From: Kineothrix alysoides
GTDB taxonomy: Bacteria; Bacillota; Clostridia; Lachnospirales; Lachnospiraceae
Length of the DNA: 64,000 bases
Direction of reading: 5' to 3'
Assembly (NCBI RefSeq): GCF_000732725.1
Contig: NZ_JPNB01000002.1
Span: forward strand, 744,001-808,000
Shown here: in pieces, positions 41,019-50,520 of the stretch
How positions within the stretch are numbered: the stretch's first letter is position 1
Layout: each line of letters begins with the position of its first letter
Notes under the pieces: model-generated
What the model saw: only the letters and a program-made list of their open reading frames with translations
Database searches by the model: none
What the model was told of the DNA's origin: nothing
Translations under genes and position numbers: made by a program

Positions 41019-41954
41019 TTATTTATACTCTTTGTATGCCACTTCGTCTCTGGCCAAGTACAACCGTTTCTTAAATTGTTCATCCAATTCACCGAGTTCG
41101 TATTCATTTCTATATATGAGGACATCCTTGTAGCTGTTATTTGGAATCGCACATTTTCTTTGCACCAGCCCATACTGTTCCAAATATACTTCGGGAAGAG
41201 GAGACACCCACATAAAGGTGGTGGGAACCCTCGTCAGCAGGTCAAACTGGCATCCCCTGTCATAAACGTAAATATGCTTTCCGGCCTTCGTCTGCTCCTG
41301 CGGCTCCACGCTTCTCCTATCCACATAAGGAATAATCAAATCTGCATGGGACAGCTCGATATGGTGAAACAAATCCTCGGCCCTCACAGACGGCACCGCT
41401 GCCAGCGGATGCTCTCTGGACATCACCGCCAAATATTCGAACTCCCATACCAGCTCATGGCTCAGTCCGTTGCTCCTTACAAAATCCAAAAAATAATTTT
41501 CATAAATGCTCTGATAGCGTATAATTCCTAAATCAAATTTTTCATAGGCGACGTTACTGATCGCCTGCATGGAATTGGTTTCCTGAATGGTAATCTCCAT
41601 TCCCTGCGCTGTATCCAGTTGTGCCACAAATTCCGTAAAACCTTCGGCGATATAGCTGCCTCTCGGTATGGATATACGAAGCCTCTGGCTATCCGCCCTC
41701 TCCCCTAAGCCTAACGCCTCCATCTCCTCCATATGCTCCATAATGCTTTTCGCATGAACGAGGAAATTGCGCCCTTTCTCAGTAGGTATGATTCCAGCCT
41801 GCGCACGCTCGAATATCTCGTACCCCAGTTGCTTTTCCAGCTCCTTTATGGCCTTGGAAAGATTGGGCTGGGCCATAAAAAGATTATGCGCTGCCTTGGT
41901 AATGGAACCGGTTCTTTCTATTTCTATTGCATAACTGAAAAATTGTGTATTCAT
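41019..41954 (-). CDS. LysR-family transcriptional regulator
   Basis: A 311-residue regulator. The N-terminal winged helix has the LysR pattern FFSYAIEIERTGSITKAAHN, FMAQPNLSKAIKELEKQLGY and FERAQAGIIPTEKG. The effector domain spans residues 90-300 with the usual RISIPRGSYIAEGF opening. It is divergent from the SulP transporter, 273 bases away, so that gene is its likely target. The start has AGGAGTTTTCC upstream. Confidence 0.92.
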   Translation of the reverse strand: MNTQFFSYAIEIERTGSITKAAHNLFMAQPNLSKAIKELEKQLGYEIFERAQAGIIPTEKGRNFLVHAKSIMEHMEEMEALGLGERADSQRLRISIPRGSYIAEGFTEFVAQLDTAQGMEITIQETNSMQAISNVAYEKFDLGIIRYQSIYENYFLDFVRSNGLSHELVWEFEYLAVMSREHPLAAVPSVRAEDLFHHIELSHADLIIPYVDRRSVEPQEQTKAGKHIYVYDRGCQFDLLTRVPTTFMWVSPLPEVYLEQYGLVQRKCAIPNNSYKDVLIYRNEYELGELDEQFKKRLYLARDEVAYKEYK

Positions 41955-42072
41955 GGAAAACTCCTTTTTTCATAGCGCTTTTTATAATAAAAGTTGATTC
42001 TTTTTGAGGTCAGTTATTTTAAAAATAATAAAAAAACAATTTTTGATAGTATAAAAACCAATTTTTGTTTCT

Positions 42073-42101
42073 TGACGAAATATAATAAAACTACTATAAT
42101 G
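42073..42101 (+). promoter_or_regulatory. Promoter of the SulP gene
   Basis: TTGACG and TATAAT with a 17-base spacer, a near-consensus sigma-A promoter. The 125-base leader contains ATAGCAAT repeats near 42175-42192 and an inverted ATTGCT-AGCAAT pair near 42164-42181, possible LysR or RNA signals. Confidence 0.75.
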
Positions 42102-42227
42102 ATTTTTCGTGAGCTAACTATAGCTTTCTTTATCTGTCACTTTTATCGTTACTATTTACAGCATTGCTGTTCATAGCAATTGTGAATAGCAATCATTTAC
42201 CTTAATATTTTCCTTACGGAGGATGAA

Positions 42228-43853
42228 ATGTTAATCAAAAATTATACTGCACAATTAAAGAACGAATTCAAAGGATACAACGGGACTGCTCTCATGCAGG
42301 ATCTGATGGCCGGCTTAACTGTTGCTGCCGTGGCGCTTCCCCTTGCCCTCGCCTTCGGTGTCAGCAGCGGTTCCACTGCGGCAGCCGGTCTGGTAACTGC
42401 TATCGTTGCCGGTTTGGTCATCGGGGCTCTTTCCGGCGGCTTCTACCAAATATCAGGACCTACCGGAGCTATGGCTGCCATACTGATATCCATCATTGCC
42501 AGATACGGCATACAAGGAGTCTTTATCGCCGCTTTTATTTCCGGTATCCTCCTTGTACTCTGCGGAATCTTCCATATAGGCAGGTTGACCAGCCTGATTC
42601 CTGCTCCCGTCATTACCGGTTTCACCTCGGGCATCTCGGTAATCATCGCTCTCGGGCAAATCGATAACTTCTTCGGTGTGACCTCCAAGGGTACGGGTAC
42701 GATTTCCAAGCTGCTAAGCTATGGGCGTCTGGGCTTTCCCATTCATATGGAATCCGCCCTACTCGGGCTGCTTGTCATTGTGTTCATGATTTTCTTTCCT
42801 AAGAAATGGAACGCTGTAATTCCGGCTTCCTTCCTTAGTATTATACTCGCTACCGTCCTGTCTATCACACTGCATATGGATGTGGCAACGGTGGGCGCTA
42901 TCCCTAAGACTCTTTTTCTGGAAACCCGCTTTACCTTGAGCTCCTTGAATATGGAAAATATCAAAGGCCTGCTCGGACCCGCCGTCAGCATCACCATGCT
43001 GGGCATGATCGAAAGTCTTCTGTGCGGCGCAAGTGCAGGCAAAATGGCTAATGTGCGTTTAAACAGCGACCAGGAACTGGTAGCCCAGGGTATCGGCAAT
43101 ATAATCCTTCCTTTTTTCGGCGGCATCCCGGCCACGGCTGCCATCGCCCGCACCAGTGTCGCCTTGAAATCAGGTGCACGCACGCGCCTTACCGGAATCT
43201 TTCATGCGCTGGGGCTTCTCGCCTTCATGCTCGTGCTCGGTCCCATCATGGCTAAGATACCTTTGCCGGCTCTCGCAGGAGTGCTTATGGTCACCGCTTT
43301 CCGCATGAATGACTGGGAAGAAATCAAATACATTATCACCCACAAATTTAAAGGCGCTTCTATGAAATACACGGTCACCATGGGGGCTACTATCGTCTTC
43401 GACCTTACAACTGCTATTATGATAGGCATTATTACCGCTTTGATTCTCCTGGTAAACCGTCTGTCCAATATCGAAATTAACTACGAAGAAGTGGATATGA
43501 ACCGCGTCCACAACACCGACGCCACTCTTGCGAAAAGGTATGAGAATGCCATTGTTGCTTATCTCACCGGCTCCGTGCTCTTTGCTAACACCCAGCATAT
43601 CGAAGATATGGAACATCATGCAGAGGACTACAATACGGTGCTTCTGTCCATGAGAGGAGTTTCCTATATGGATATTTCGGGGGCCATAGCATTCATGCAC
43701 GTGCTGACCTCCCTGCAAAATCAAGGGAAGAAAATCATCCTATGCGGTGTTCCCAATAAGACCATGACTATGCTCCATCGCTCCGGCATTTATGAAATGG
43801 TGGGTAAAGAGAACTTTTACTGGAGCGTGGAACGCGCACTTTTACATAATTAA
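42228..43853 (+). CDS. SulP-family inorganic anion transporter with STAS domain
   Basis: A 541-residue membrane protein. About 11-14 helices occupy residues 20-410, with ALPLALAFGVSSGSTAAAGL, GGFYQISGPTGAMAAIL and GGIPATAAIARTSVALKSGA typical of SulP. A STAS domain fills the last 110 residues (VLLSMRGVSYMDISGAIAF). Members carry sulfate, bicarbonate or other anions; the substrate cannot be read. A GGAGGATGAA site precedes the ATG. It is controlled from a strong promoter and probably by the divergent LysR protein. Confidence 0.93.
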   Translation: MLIKNYTAQLKNEFKGYNGTALMQDLMAGLTVAAVALPLALAFGVSSGSTAAAGLVTAIVAGLVIGALSGGFYQISGPTGAMAAILISIIARYGIQGVFIAAFISGILLVLCGIFHIGRLTSLIPAPVITGFTSGISVIIALGQIDNFFGVTSKGTGTISKLLSYGRLGFPIHMESALLGLLVIVFMIFFPKKWNAVIPASFLSIILATVLSITLHMDVATVGAIPKTLFLETRFTLSSLNMENIKGLLGPAVSITMLGMIESLLCGASAGKMANVRLNSDQELVAQGIGNIILPFFGGIPATAAIARTSVALKSGARTRLTGIFHALGLLAFMLVLGPIMAKIPLPALAGVLMVTAFRMNDWEEIKYIITHKFKGASMKYTVTMGATIVFDLTTAIMIGIITALILLVNRLSNIEINYEEVDMNRVHNTDATLAKRYENAIVAYLTGSVLFANTQHIEDMEHHAEDYNTVLLSMRGVSYMDISGAIAFMHVLTSLQNQGKKIILCGVPNKTMTMLHRSGIYEMVGKENFYWSVERALLHN

Positions 43854-43901
43854 TTTACCACATTTTACAGCTCACATGTTGTAAAAAATGAAAATGACAA
43901 A

Positions 43902-43980
43902 AACAAAAGTGTGCTTCACGCACTCTCGCGGCCAATTACTTCGGCAGCACAGCTTTTGTTCCGCGTGCGTAGCTGCGCAT
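43902..43980 (-). repeat. 79-bp dispersed structured repeat, copy 2
   Basis: Its complement matches 30272-30350 at 64 of 79 positions without gaps. The arms AACAAAAG-C-TGTGCT and AGCACA-CTTTTGTT pair with one bulged base. The copy lies just after the SulP stop codon. The inner part CGCGAGAGT is shared with the short copy at 33735. Confidence 0.78.
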
Positions 43981-43983
43981 CCA

Positions 43984-44049
43984 TTTTTTCTTGTAATAGG
44001 AGCACTTTCCTATTACAAGAAAAAAGCTCCGTTTGCACGGAGCTTTTTT
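43984..44049. terminator. Stacked hairpins ending the SulP transcript
   Basis: A 17-bp stem (TTTTTTCTTGTAATAGG and complement, 43984-44000 and 44009-44025) runs into a second stem (AAGCTCCG and complement, ending in TTTTTT at 44049). The A-run is shared, so the two structures compete. The second is a regular Rho-independent terminator. Confidence 0.85.
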
Positions 44050-44215
44050 CTTTATTTTCTTATGAGGGGGAGATAGTGAATTCAAATAGTGAGTTCTTCA
44101 ACCATCTAAGTACATCTTAAAGGATAAATGTGTCTTCCATGTGTATAGTTCTTAAAAAAGATATAAACTTTCCCAAGCATTTATAAAGTAAAAATTAAAA
44201 AAAATTAACATTTTA

Positions 44216-44845
44216 TCAATATGATCCATATACCTCAAATTCCGCCACTTGCGCTCCTGCTCCCCCTGTATTAGAGGTAAATTCCAGTTCTATATATTTG
44301 GCATCCGTCTCTTCAAAGTTCAGTATTGCTTCATTTCCCCTGTCAGGATCGAAGTCATATGCCTGAAGCGGAATCAGCTCTTCGTAGTTTATTCCATCTT
44401 CACTTATTCTCACCGCGAATTCCTGTGTGCGCTTTCCCCATATCTTCTGCGGGCACAAACTTACCCTTACCGCATGGATACCCGCCGTCTGAGCCAGCTC
44501 CAAGGTGAGGATATCCGGGTAGCTGTTTCCGTCTCCCTCCCAATAGGAGGGGCCGGCAGTCTTGCCGTCAATGGCCTTCTTCGGTACGTAAACGTCCGCA
44601 AATCCGCTTGCTTCGATTTTTCCCTCCAGTGCAAGGTTATCTCCCTCCGGCACCTGTGAAATATATTCTTCTTTCAGAAAGGCTTCATGCTCCATAGGCG
44701 CCGATTGCTCCGGAGCCTCCACTATTGTCACGTTCGTTTCAGGCATCTTCACCGCTTCTTTTTCACCTATACGCATATCGTAAATGAAGAGAACAGCCCA
44801 TGATACCAGCATAAGGGTGAGTGCTATTATTCCTCCTTTTTTCAT
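44216..44845 (-). CDS. Secreted or anchored discoidin (F5/8 type C) domain protein
   Basis: A 209-residue protein with one N-terminal transmembrane segment (GIIALTLMLVSWAVLFIYDM), a linker of about 55 residues, and an F5/8 type C carbohydrate-binding domain from residue 68 (NLALEGKIEASGFADVYVP, AIDGKTAGPSYWEGDG, EFAVRISEDGINYEEL, AKYIELEFTSNTGGAGAQVAEFEVY, given in parts). It probably binds glycan at the cell surface. It is four bases behind the beta-helix glycosidase, which also has an N-terminal anchor, so the two may act together. Confidence 0.87.
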   Translation of the reverse strand: MKKGGIIALTLMLVSWAVLFIYDMRIGEKEAVKMPETNVTIVEAPEQSAPMEHEAFLKEEYISQVPEGDNLALEGKIEASGFADVYVPKKAIDGKTAGPSYWEGDGNSYPDILTLELAQTAGIHAVRVSLCPQKIWGKRTQEFAVRISEDGINYEELIPLQAYDFDPDRGNEAILNFEETDAKYIELEFTSNTGGAGAQVAEFEVYGSY

Positions 44846-44849
44846 ACCG

Positions 44850-46424
44850 TCACTCCCCCTCTGATATACTTATATTTTCCGTGGTCGACTCGTCTAATTG
44901 GAAGCCGCCTTGCTCGAAGCTGTTAATTTTCTTACCAAGAATCTCAATATTGGAGATTTGAACATTTTTGATTTTATGTTCGCCGTCAAAGCCTTTGATT
45001 CTGGAAGGACTTTCTTTTCCTGACAACACTGTCACATTATTTATGACCACATCTTCGATGGTTCCCCGTTCCCTGGTACTGGACCAGTTTCCATTTTGAG
45101 CGATGTGTATATCGATTAGGTAGGGCATCTCATCCCCATCTCCGCTTCCCATCTGGGCATTCTCCACCACGATATTCTCAAAAAGCACTTCGGTCACCAG
45201 CGCATCATCCGCATTGTGAATGGATATCACAGGCTTATGGAAATTGTTCAGCACCGTAATATTTTGAAATGTTACATTCCTTATTTCTGCATTTTCCTTT
45301 TGTCCCTTGTTGGTTTCATATCCTATTTCCATGGACTGCGCCAGATCGGTCCATAGCTGGATATTCTCGAACCGGATATTTTCTGTGTTTTCATCATAAT
45401 TTTTTACTACGAGGGAATCGTCCCATGAACGTATGAAACAGTTGGTCACCGTATAATCCTTGCAGGACTGCAGGCTGATTCCGTCGCCGTTTGGCCTTGC
45501 TGAGATGATTTTCACTCCGTCAATTTCCCCGCCCCGGGAATCAAAAGCCTGACATACCCACGCATTGGGATTTAAGACGATGACATCTTTAATTTTAATA
45601 TTGCTGCAGTGGTCGAATTTCAGAGGGATATACGCTTCCTTTCCCTTCCAGCCGCTTAAGTTCGAACAGTCGATGATACCCCTTCCCGTAATCGTGATAT
45701 CCTTTCCATAGTTGGCGTTTATCACTCCATGTACTACTGCACCGCCGGCTAAATAAATCGTCTGTCCGTCTTCCGGTACGATGGATTCTATATTCCATTC
45801 GCCGGGTCCTATGTAGATGACCTTTTCATCGTCAATATCCGGCTTATCCGTTTCTATACTTCCTGCAAATATATGCACTGCGCGTTCCGGCGCATCGTTG
45901 AAAGTAACCGTATAATTATCCGGCTTTGTCACCAAAAAGCTTACCGTATGCGCCTCTTTATCGATTTCGGCTTCTATGCCGGAAGAAAGCGGACTTATTT
46001 TCACCGAATCAATTTCTCTGCCCGGTACTTCGACTTCTATCTTAGCTGCACCTTCGAAATCGAAATAAGCTACCGGTGTCCTCGACAAGGGAGGCAGGTA
46101 ATTTTCCACCCACTGTCTCGTGTGATTGACATTAGTGTCATATACATAGCACTCATATCCGTTTACGCGCACTTTTGTATCCGTACAATGCATAAGCGCC
46201 ATATCCCGCCCTTCTTCCGAGGTATTCTTCAAATCCTCCTCCGAAGCATCCTTCAAGGACTTAGGCCCCTCATACAAAACCAAAGCAGATTCTTTCAACA
46301 TTTTCTCCTCCGCACTTTCTTTCTTCTTAAATCCGATATCCGCAGCAGTCCCCAAAATTCCAACCACAAATACCGCCCCCACAACGATTTGCACAACTGC
46401 CCAAACCCGTTTTTTATTTTTCAT
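44850..46424 (-). CDS. Membrane-anchored parallel beta-helix glycosidase (GH28/GH49-like)
   Basis: A 524-residue protein with an N-terminal transmembrane anchor (VVQIVVGAVFVVGILGTAA), an N-terminal beta-sandwich part (about 80-200, with VAYFDFEGAAKIEVEVPG) and a right-handed beta-helix from about 210 to the end (TIYLAGGAVVHGVI, TITGRGIIDCSN). The active-site region has NGDGISLQSC and RSWDDSLVVKNY, with three Asp residues as in GH28 and GH49 enzymes. The N-terminal sandwich fits the GH49 dextranase-like group, which would agree with the GH65 phosphorylases, but polygalacturonase-like activity cannot be excluded. The start at 46424 has GAGGAGGG ahead. Confidence 0.78.
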   Translation of the reverse strand: MKNKKRVWAVVQIVVGAVFVVGILGTAADIGFKKKESAEEKMLKESALVLYEGPKSLKDASEEDLKNTSEEGRDMALMHCTDTKVRVNGYECYVYDTNVNHTRQWVENYLPPLSRTPVAYFDFEGAAKIEVEVPGREIDSVKISPLSSGIEAEIDKEAHTVSFLVTKPDNYTVTFNDAPERAVHIFAGSIETDKPDIDDEKVIYIGPGEWNIESIVPEDGQTIYLAGGAVVHGVINANYGKDITITGRGIIDCSNLSGWKGKEAYIPLKFDHCSNIKIKDVIVLNPNAWVCQAFDSRGGEIDGVKIISARPNGDGISLQSCKDYTVTNCFIRSWDDSLVVKNYDENTENIRFENIQLWTDLAQSMEIGYETNKGQKENAEIRNVTFQNITVLNNFHKPVISIHNADDALVTEVLFENIVVENAQMGSGDGDEMPYLIDIHIAQNGNWSSTRERGTIEDVVINNVTVLSGKESPSRIKGFDGEHKIKNVQISNIEILGKKINSFEQGGFQLDESTTENISISEGE

Positions 46425-46503
46425 ACCTTCCCTCCTCATTCAATCTCCACTATGAAACTTCAAACTTCTCAGCCCTTGTGCTATGCTGACTTAGTATTTC
46501 TTT

Positions 46504-47157
46504 TCACATCTTACCAAGCACGCTCTCCCAGTTAATGGATGCTGTCAGGTTCTCAGCCATATAATCTGCACCCAGGCTCAGATAATAGGGCCCTACACCG
46601 AGTGCCTTCATGCCTGCAGCTTTCGCCGCCTGAACCCCAGCCGCGGAATCCTCTACTACGAGACAGTCTTGCGGAGGAAGTCCCAGCTTATCCGCTGCCA
46701 CGAGAAACACCTCCGGATCCGGTTTGGAACGGGTAGTATCCAAGCCGCTGCTTATCTTATCCATATAGGTCAGCAAGCCGATTCTCTTCAAGATATCGGG
46801 CGCATTCTTGCTCGCCGAGCCTACTGCAGTCATAATGCCCTTTTCCTTTAACAGCCTTATGGTCTCAAGCGCCCCCGGCAAAACGGCACTGTCATTTAGT
46901 TCCTCAAGCATTTCCTTATAATAATTATTCTTGCGTTCCGCAAGTTCCTCTTTCTCTTCTTCCGCATAGCTTTTATTTCCTTTATCGAGAACGATCTGCA
47001 GGGATTCCATTCTGCTCACCCCCCGCTGCTTCTCGTTATCCTCTCTTTTAAAATCAGCGATACCGATTTCCTGTGCCAGCTTCTTCCACGCCTTATAATG
47101 CAGTTCATCCGTAGATACCAGCACTCCGTCCAGGTCAAAAATAACTCCTTTAATCAT
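46504..47157 (-). CDS. pgmB: Beta-phosphoglucomutase
   Basis: A 217-residue HAD-superfamily enzyme. The nucleophile motif is FDLDGVLVSTDELHYKAW near the N terminus, followed by a cap with KQRGVSRMESLQIVL, the Thr/Ser motif VGSASKNAP near 115 and VVEDSAAGVQAAKAAG near 167. It turns beta-glucose-1-phosphate, the product of GH65 phosphorylases, into glucose-6-phosphate. The start is uncertain by four codons; I prefer the ATG at 47157 over 47169. It is divergent from the LacI gene and close to both GH65 genes. Confidence 0.92.
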   Translation of the reverse strand: MIKGVIFDLDGVLVSTDELHYKAWKKLAQEIGIADFKREDNEKQRGVSRMESLQIVLDKGNKSYAEEEKEELAERKNNYYKEMLEELNDSAVLPGALETIRLLKEKGIMTAVGSASKNAPDILKRIGLLTYMDKISSGLDTTRSKPDPEVFLVAADKLGLPPQDCLVVEDSAAGVQAAKAAGMKALGVGPYYLSLGADYMAENLTASINWESVLGKM

Positions 47158-47219
47158 ATGAATAACCATGCCTTTCTTACCGTTTGTTTTTTTATTGTTT
47201 TTATGTTAGAATCGAATTA

Positions 47220-47233
47220 GTTTAAGGTTAAAC
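47220..47233. promoter_or_regulatory. Candidate LacI operator between pgmB and lacI-type gene
   Basis: GTTTAAGGTTAAAC differs at one base from the exact palindrome GTTTAACGTTAAAC found twice before the gene at 54738. It lies within the longer perfect repeat TTAAGGTT-A-AACCTTAA (47222-47238), 41 bases before the regulator start. Confidence 0.72.
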
Positions 47234-47274
47234 CTTAACTAATAAACCTAAGAAATATAGAAGGGTCGTCGTAT

Positions 47275-48291
47275 ATGGCTACAATAAGAGATATTGCCCG
47301 CGTTACCGGGGTGAGCTGCACCACCGTTTCCAATGTGATACACGGCAAAGATAACCGGGTATCCGCGGACACCATAGAAAAAATAAATACTGCAATCAAG
47401 GAACTGGGATATATTCCGAATATGTCGGCACGTTCCCTCGTATCCAACTCCTCCAAGGTGATAGGGTTCGTGAATCACGTCATCACCCGCAAGGATTCCA
47501 ATTTTATGGAAGACCCTTTTCATTCCGCATCTATCGGTGCCATTGAGCAGGCGCTTCGAGAAAACGGATATTATTTAATGCTGCGCACCATCGAGACCTC
47601 CGAAGAGCTGTTGGCATTTCTGCGCAACTGGAATGTGGACGGGCTGTTTTTTACCGGCATATTCAAGGATCACTTTTTCGACGTCCTTTCAAATCTTCAC
47701 ATTCCCATCGTCCTTATCGACAGCTATACGAACCAGAGCTCCTTATGCAATGTCGGCCTGGAGGACTTTAAGGGCAGCTATAACATTACTAAATATTTGA
47801 CCGGGCGCGGTCATAGAAGGATTGCCTTCGCTTCTCCCGATATCAAAGACGGCGGAGTTCTTCAGGAGCGTTTCCTCGGCTATAAAGCAGCCTTGACCGA
47901 GGCAAATATTCCCTTCGACAAATCTCTCGTCTTCGTTCAGGAAATGGATGTGGCCTCCTGCCGCTTAGTGAGCGAGGATATTTGCCGTCACCCGGATATT
48001 ACCGCTGTGGTCGCCACTGCCGACGTTATGGCTGCCGGAATCATGACCGGTCTGCGGGAACGGGGAAAACGAATTCCTGATGACATTTCTGTCGTTGGCT
48101 TCGACGACATCAGTCTATGCCAGATGGTAACACCGCCTCTCACTACGGTCCATCAGGACATCAATTTGAAGGGTCGCCTTGCCGTAAATATGATGCTCCA
48201 GCTCTTAGAAGGAAATGAGGCAGAAGAGGACCACCTCATTCTGCCCACCTCATTAGTTGAGCGCGAGAGCGTACGTTCTCTGCTCACATAG
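47275..48291 (+). CDS. LacI-family transcriptional regulator
   Basis: A 338-residue repressor. The N-terminal helix-turn-helix is ATIRDIARVTGVSCTTVSNV followed by the hinge helix YIPNMSARSLVSNSSKVIGF. The effector domain is of the sugar-binding type and ends with PPLTTVHQDINLKG and LILPTSLVERESV. It probably controls this locus through the GTTTAA(C/G)GTTAAAC sites. Its stop overlaps the 3' end of the convergent GH65 gene by eight bases. An AGAAGGG site lies upstream. Confidence 0.95.
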   Translation: MATIRDIARVTGVSCTTVSNVIHGKDNRVSADTIEKINTAIKELGYIPNMSARSLVSNSSKVIGFVNHVITRKDSNFMEDPFHSASIGAIEQALRENGYYLMLRTIETSEELLAFLRNWNVDGLFFTGIFKDHFFDVLSNLHIPIVLIDSYTNQSSLCNVGLEDFKGSYNITKYLTGRGHRRIAFASPDIKDGGVLQERFLGYKAALTEANIPFDKSLVFVQEMDVASCRLVSEDICRHPDITAVVATADVMAAGIMTGLRERGKRIPDDISVVGFDDISLCQMVTPPLTTVHQDINLKGRLAVNMMLQLLEGNEAEEDHLILPTSLVERESVRSLLT

Positions 48292-50515
48292 GGAGGATTA
48301 CCGCTTCGTCCTTCGTAATCTCTATCCGGTATTCCTTTCCTGAATAATGAATCTGAAACCTCATCTTCTTCCATGTATCAGGAAGGTGAGGATTTATTTT
48401 TATTGCTCCATTCTCGATATACATTCCGGCAAATCCTTTGACTGCCGTCATATAGGCGCCTCCCGCCGCTGCCGGATGGGTGCCTCCTATGTAGACCAAG
48501 CCGGCCCATTCTTTGCCTCCTCCCGCCAAATCTGCGGAAGCGGATTTCAAAAAGAAAGGGTAAGCCTTCTCCGGCATTCCGAGGCGACATGCCAGTATGG
48601 CATACATGCAGGCGCTTAAGGAAGAGCCATGCTCCGTGCGGGGCTCATAATAATCCCAGTTCTTCTTCAAAGTATCTTCCGGAAAATCCTCCGGGAACAA
48701 ATTCAGCCACGTCACCACATCCGCCTGCTTGATTACTTTCGTATGAGATGCTACTCCGTAAGCCCCGCCCCAATATTCTTTTTCATGAAGCAGCCGTTCC
48801 TCCACCTCTTTGACCGTTACATCTTCGAGTTGGGAATATCCCTCAAACTGTTCTATGATTCCGTTTTCATCCGGCTGCGGAATATATATTTTCTCCGCTG
48901 CGTCCTTATACTTCGTTTCCAAAGAAGAAAGATCTGCTTCGTTTGTCTTACCCGCGCCAATAGTCCCTTCCATAAACAGGCTTACCGTCTTCACCGCACT
49001 TTCGAAGGTGTATTTCGCCATGCGGTTGGTATATCCGTTGTTGTTAATTCTCTCATGATACTCGTCGGGGCCGATGCAATCGAGAATCTCATACCGATCC
49101 CCGCCTACCCTCTTGTATAACAGACTGTAGTAAAACTTAGCACATTCCAGTACAGTTTCGGCGCCGCCTTCTCTTAACAGCGAATAATCTCCGGTCATTT
49201 CTGTATACCGCATGATTCCGTATACTACTGCCGAGGAAATATGATACTGCTTATCCCGGAAAAAAGTGCGCATGGGACGGCCGGTAAACACGTCTGTCAC
49301 ATTATAGTCGCTGCATGCATCAAATCCGCCTTCTTGGCTCTCCCAAGCGTAGAAGGCTCCTTCATATCCGTATTGCTTCGCCTTTTTTCTCGCTCCGGGC
49401 AGAGTATCGATGCGGTATTTCATAAGACTTTTGGCAACCTCCGGCTCGGTATTCAGGAAAAAGTCCAGCATAAACATTTCCGTATCCCAGAATACCGCCC
49501 CCTTATACGTCTGTCCTGAAAGCCCCCTCGCAGCTATGGATAAGCCCTCTTTGTGGCGCGGCGCAATGCAGTGCAGATGGTACAGCGAATAATTCAGCGC
49601 CTCCATGGCGGCATCGTCCCCTTCAATGTACACTTCGCAGTGATCCCATCTCTTTTCCCAACAGTCAGTATGTTTCTTTTTTGCTTCTTCGTAGTCTTGC
49701 ATAAGACAGCCTGTTGCTGCTTTATAAAAAGCCTCGTCCCTATAAAAGGCTTCATCCTTACAAATAGGGTTCTCCTTATCAATGCCTTTTTCACATCCGC
49801 CGATATCCGCACTCGTATAAACACTCACCCATTTTTCCACGGTATAGTCTGTATTACAGTCTGTCACGAAGATAATTCTTCTCAGGATCTCATTCTCCTC
49901 CTGCTTAAGCTTCACCTCCGCCGGAAAATTCCACGCGCAGCGTTCGGATACCCATACCCTTTCCCCCTTCTCATGGGTAATTGCTTCGGCGCTTAATATC
50001 CCGTCTTTTTCCTGAAATTCTACAGCATCGTAATGGGGACCATGAATGTCCCATACGTCACCATCAATTCCCGTTACAATTTCCACATCCGCGTGAAAAT
50101 CTGCCGTAACGGTATAGCGCAGTCCGATTCTATGTACGTTCACAGCATCCGCAAATTTCTCACTCCTTACCGCCACATTCCCTCTGGGCGTTCGAAAGAG
50201 CGTCTCCCGTCTGAAGATACCATGGCGGTAATCCAGCTCGCACTCATGCTTTTGCGGCTCCTTTTCGGGCAGTCTATACATGGTCCCATCTACCTTCAAG
50301 TAGGTATACAGGCCGTTTGGAGCATTCAAAGGCTCTCTCCATCCATCTCCTACCTTATCGTAGATTCCGGCCAGATTCACCGCAGTAAGCTGCTCCTTTC
50401 GGTATTCCTCCAGGGTTCCCCGGATTCCCATATATCCATTGCCTATCAAAAATCGATTGCCGGACCACGTAATTTCCTCCGGATCATATCCTTTTTTCCT
50501 TATATTCCAATCCAT
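48284..50515 (-). CDS. GH65 glycoside phosphorylase (first)
   Basis: A 743-residue GH65 enzyme, the usual size. The start ATG at 50515 (MDWNIRKKGYDPEEI) has GGAGAGG upstream. The (alpha/alpha)6 barrel contains GAVFWDTEMFMLDFF near residue 340 and the catalytic acid in DCIGPDEYHERINNNGYTN near 465. Family members phosphorolyse maltose, trehalose, nigerose or kojibiose to beta-glucose-1-phosphate. The linkage cannot be fixed from sequence alone. It follows the second GH65 gene by five bases, so both are made together and probably split different linkages. Confidence 0.93.
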   Translation of the reverse strand: MDWNIRKKGYDPEEITWSGNRFLIGNGYMGIRGTLEEYRKEQLTAVNLAGIYDKVGDGWREPLNAPNGLYTYLKVDGTMYRLPEKEPQKHECELDYRHGIFRRETLFRTPRGNVAVRSEKFADAVNVHRIGLRYTVTADFHADVEIVTGIDGDVWDIHGPHYDAVEFQEKDGILSAEAITHEKGERVWVSERCAWNFPAEVKLKQEENEILRRIIFVTDCNTDYTVEKWVSVYTSADIGGCEKGIDKENPICKDEAFYRDEAFYKAATGCLMQDYEEAKKKHTDCWEKRWDHCEVYIEGDDAAMEALNYSLYHLHCIAPRHKEGLSIAARGLSGQTYKGAVFWDTEMFMLDFFLNTEPEVAKSLMKYRIDTLPGARKKAKQYGYEGAFYAWESQEGGFDACSDYNVTDVFTGRPMRTFFRDKQYHISSAVVYGIMRYTEMTGDYSLLREGGAETVLECAKFYYSLLYKRVGGDRYEILDCIGPDEYHERINNNGYTNRMAKYTFESAVKTVSLFMEGTIGAGKTNEADLSSLETKYKDAAEKIYIPQPDENGIIEQFEGYSQLEDVTVKEVEERLLHEKEYWGGAYGVASHTKVIKQADVVTWLNLFPEDFPEDTLKKNWDYYEPRTEHGSSLSACMYAILACRLGMPEKAYPFFLKSASADLAGGGKEWAGLVYIGGTHPAAAGGAYMTAVKGFAGMYIENGAIKINPHLPDTWKKMRFQIHYSGKEYRIEITKDEAVILPM

Positions 50516-50520
50516 CTCCT

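Larger units (their letters stand above)
43854..44215. other. Intergenic with a repeat and stacked hairpins
   Basis: The 362 bases hold the 79-bp repeat copy at 43902-43980 and the hairpins at 43984-44049. The rest, up to the discoidin gene end, is AT-rich with no gene that I recognise. Confidence 0.6.

Noticed and set aside
43888-44120. Small plus-strand proteins after sulP
   Set aside because: They lie on the 79-bp repeat and hairpins, and the composition is not protein-like.
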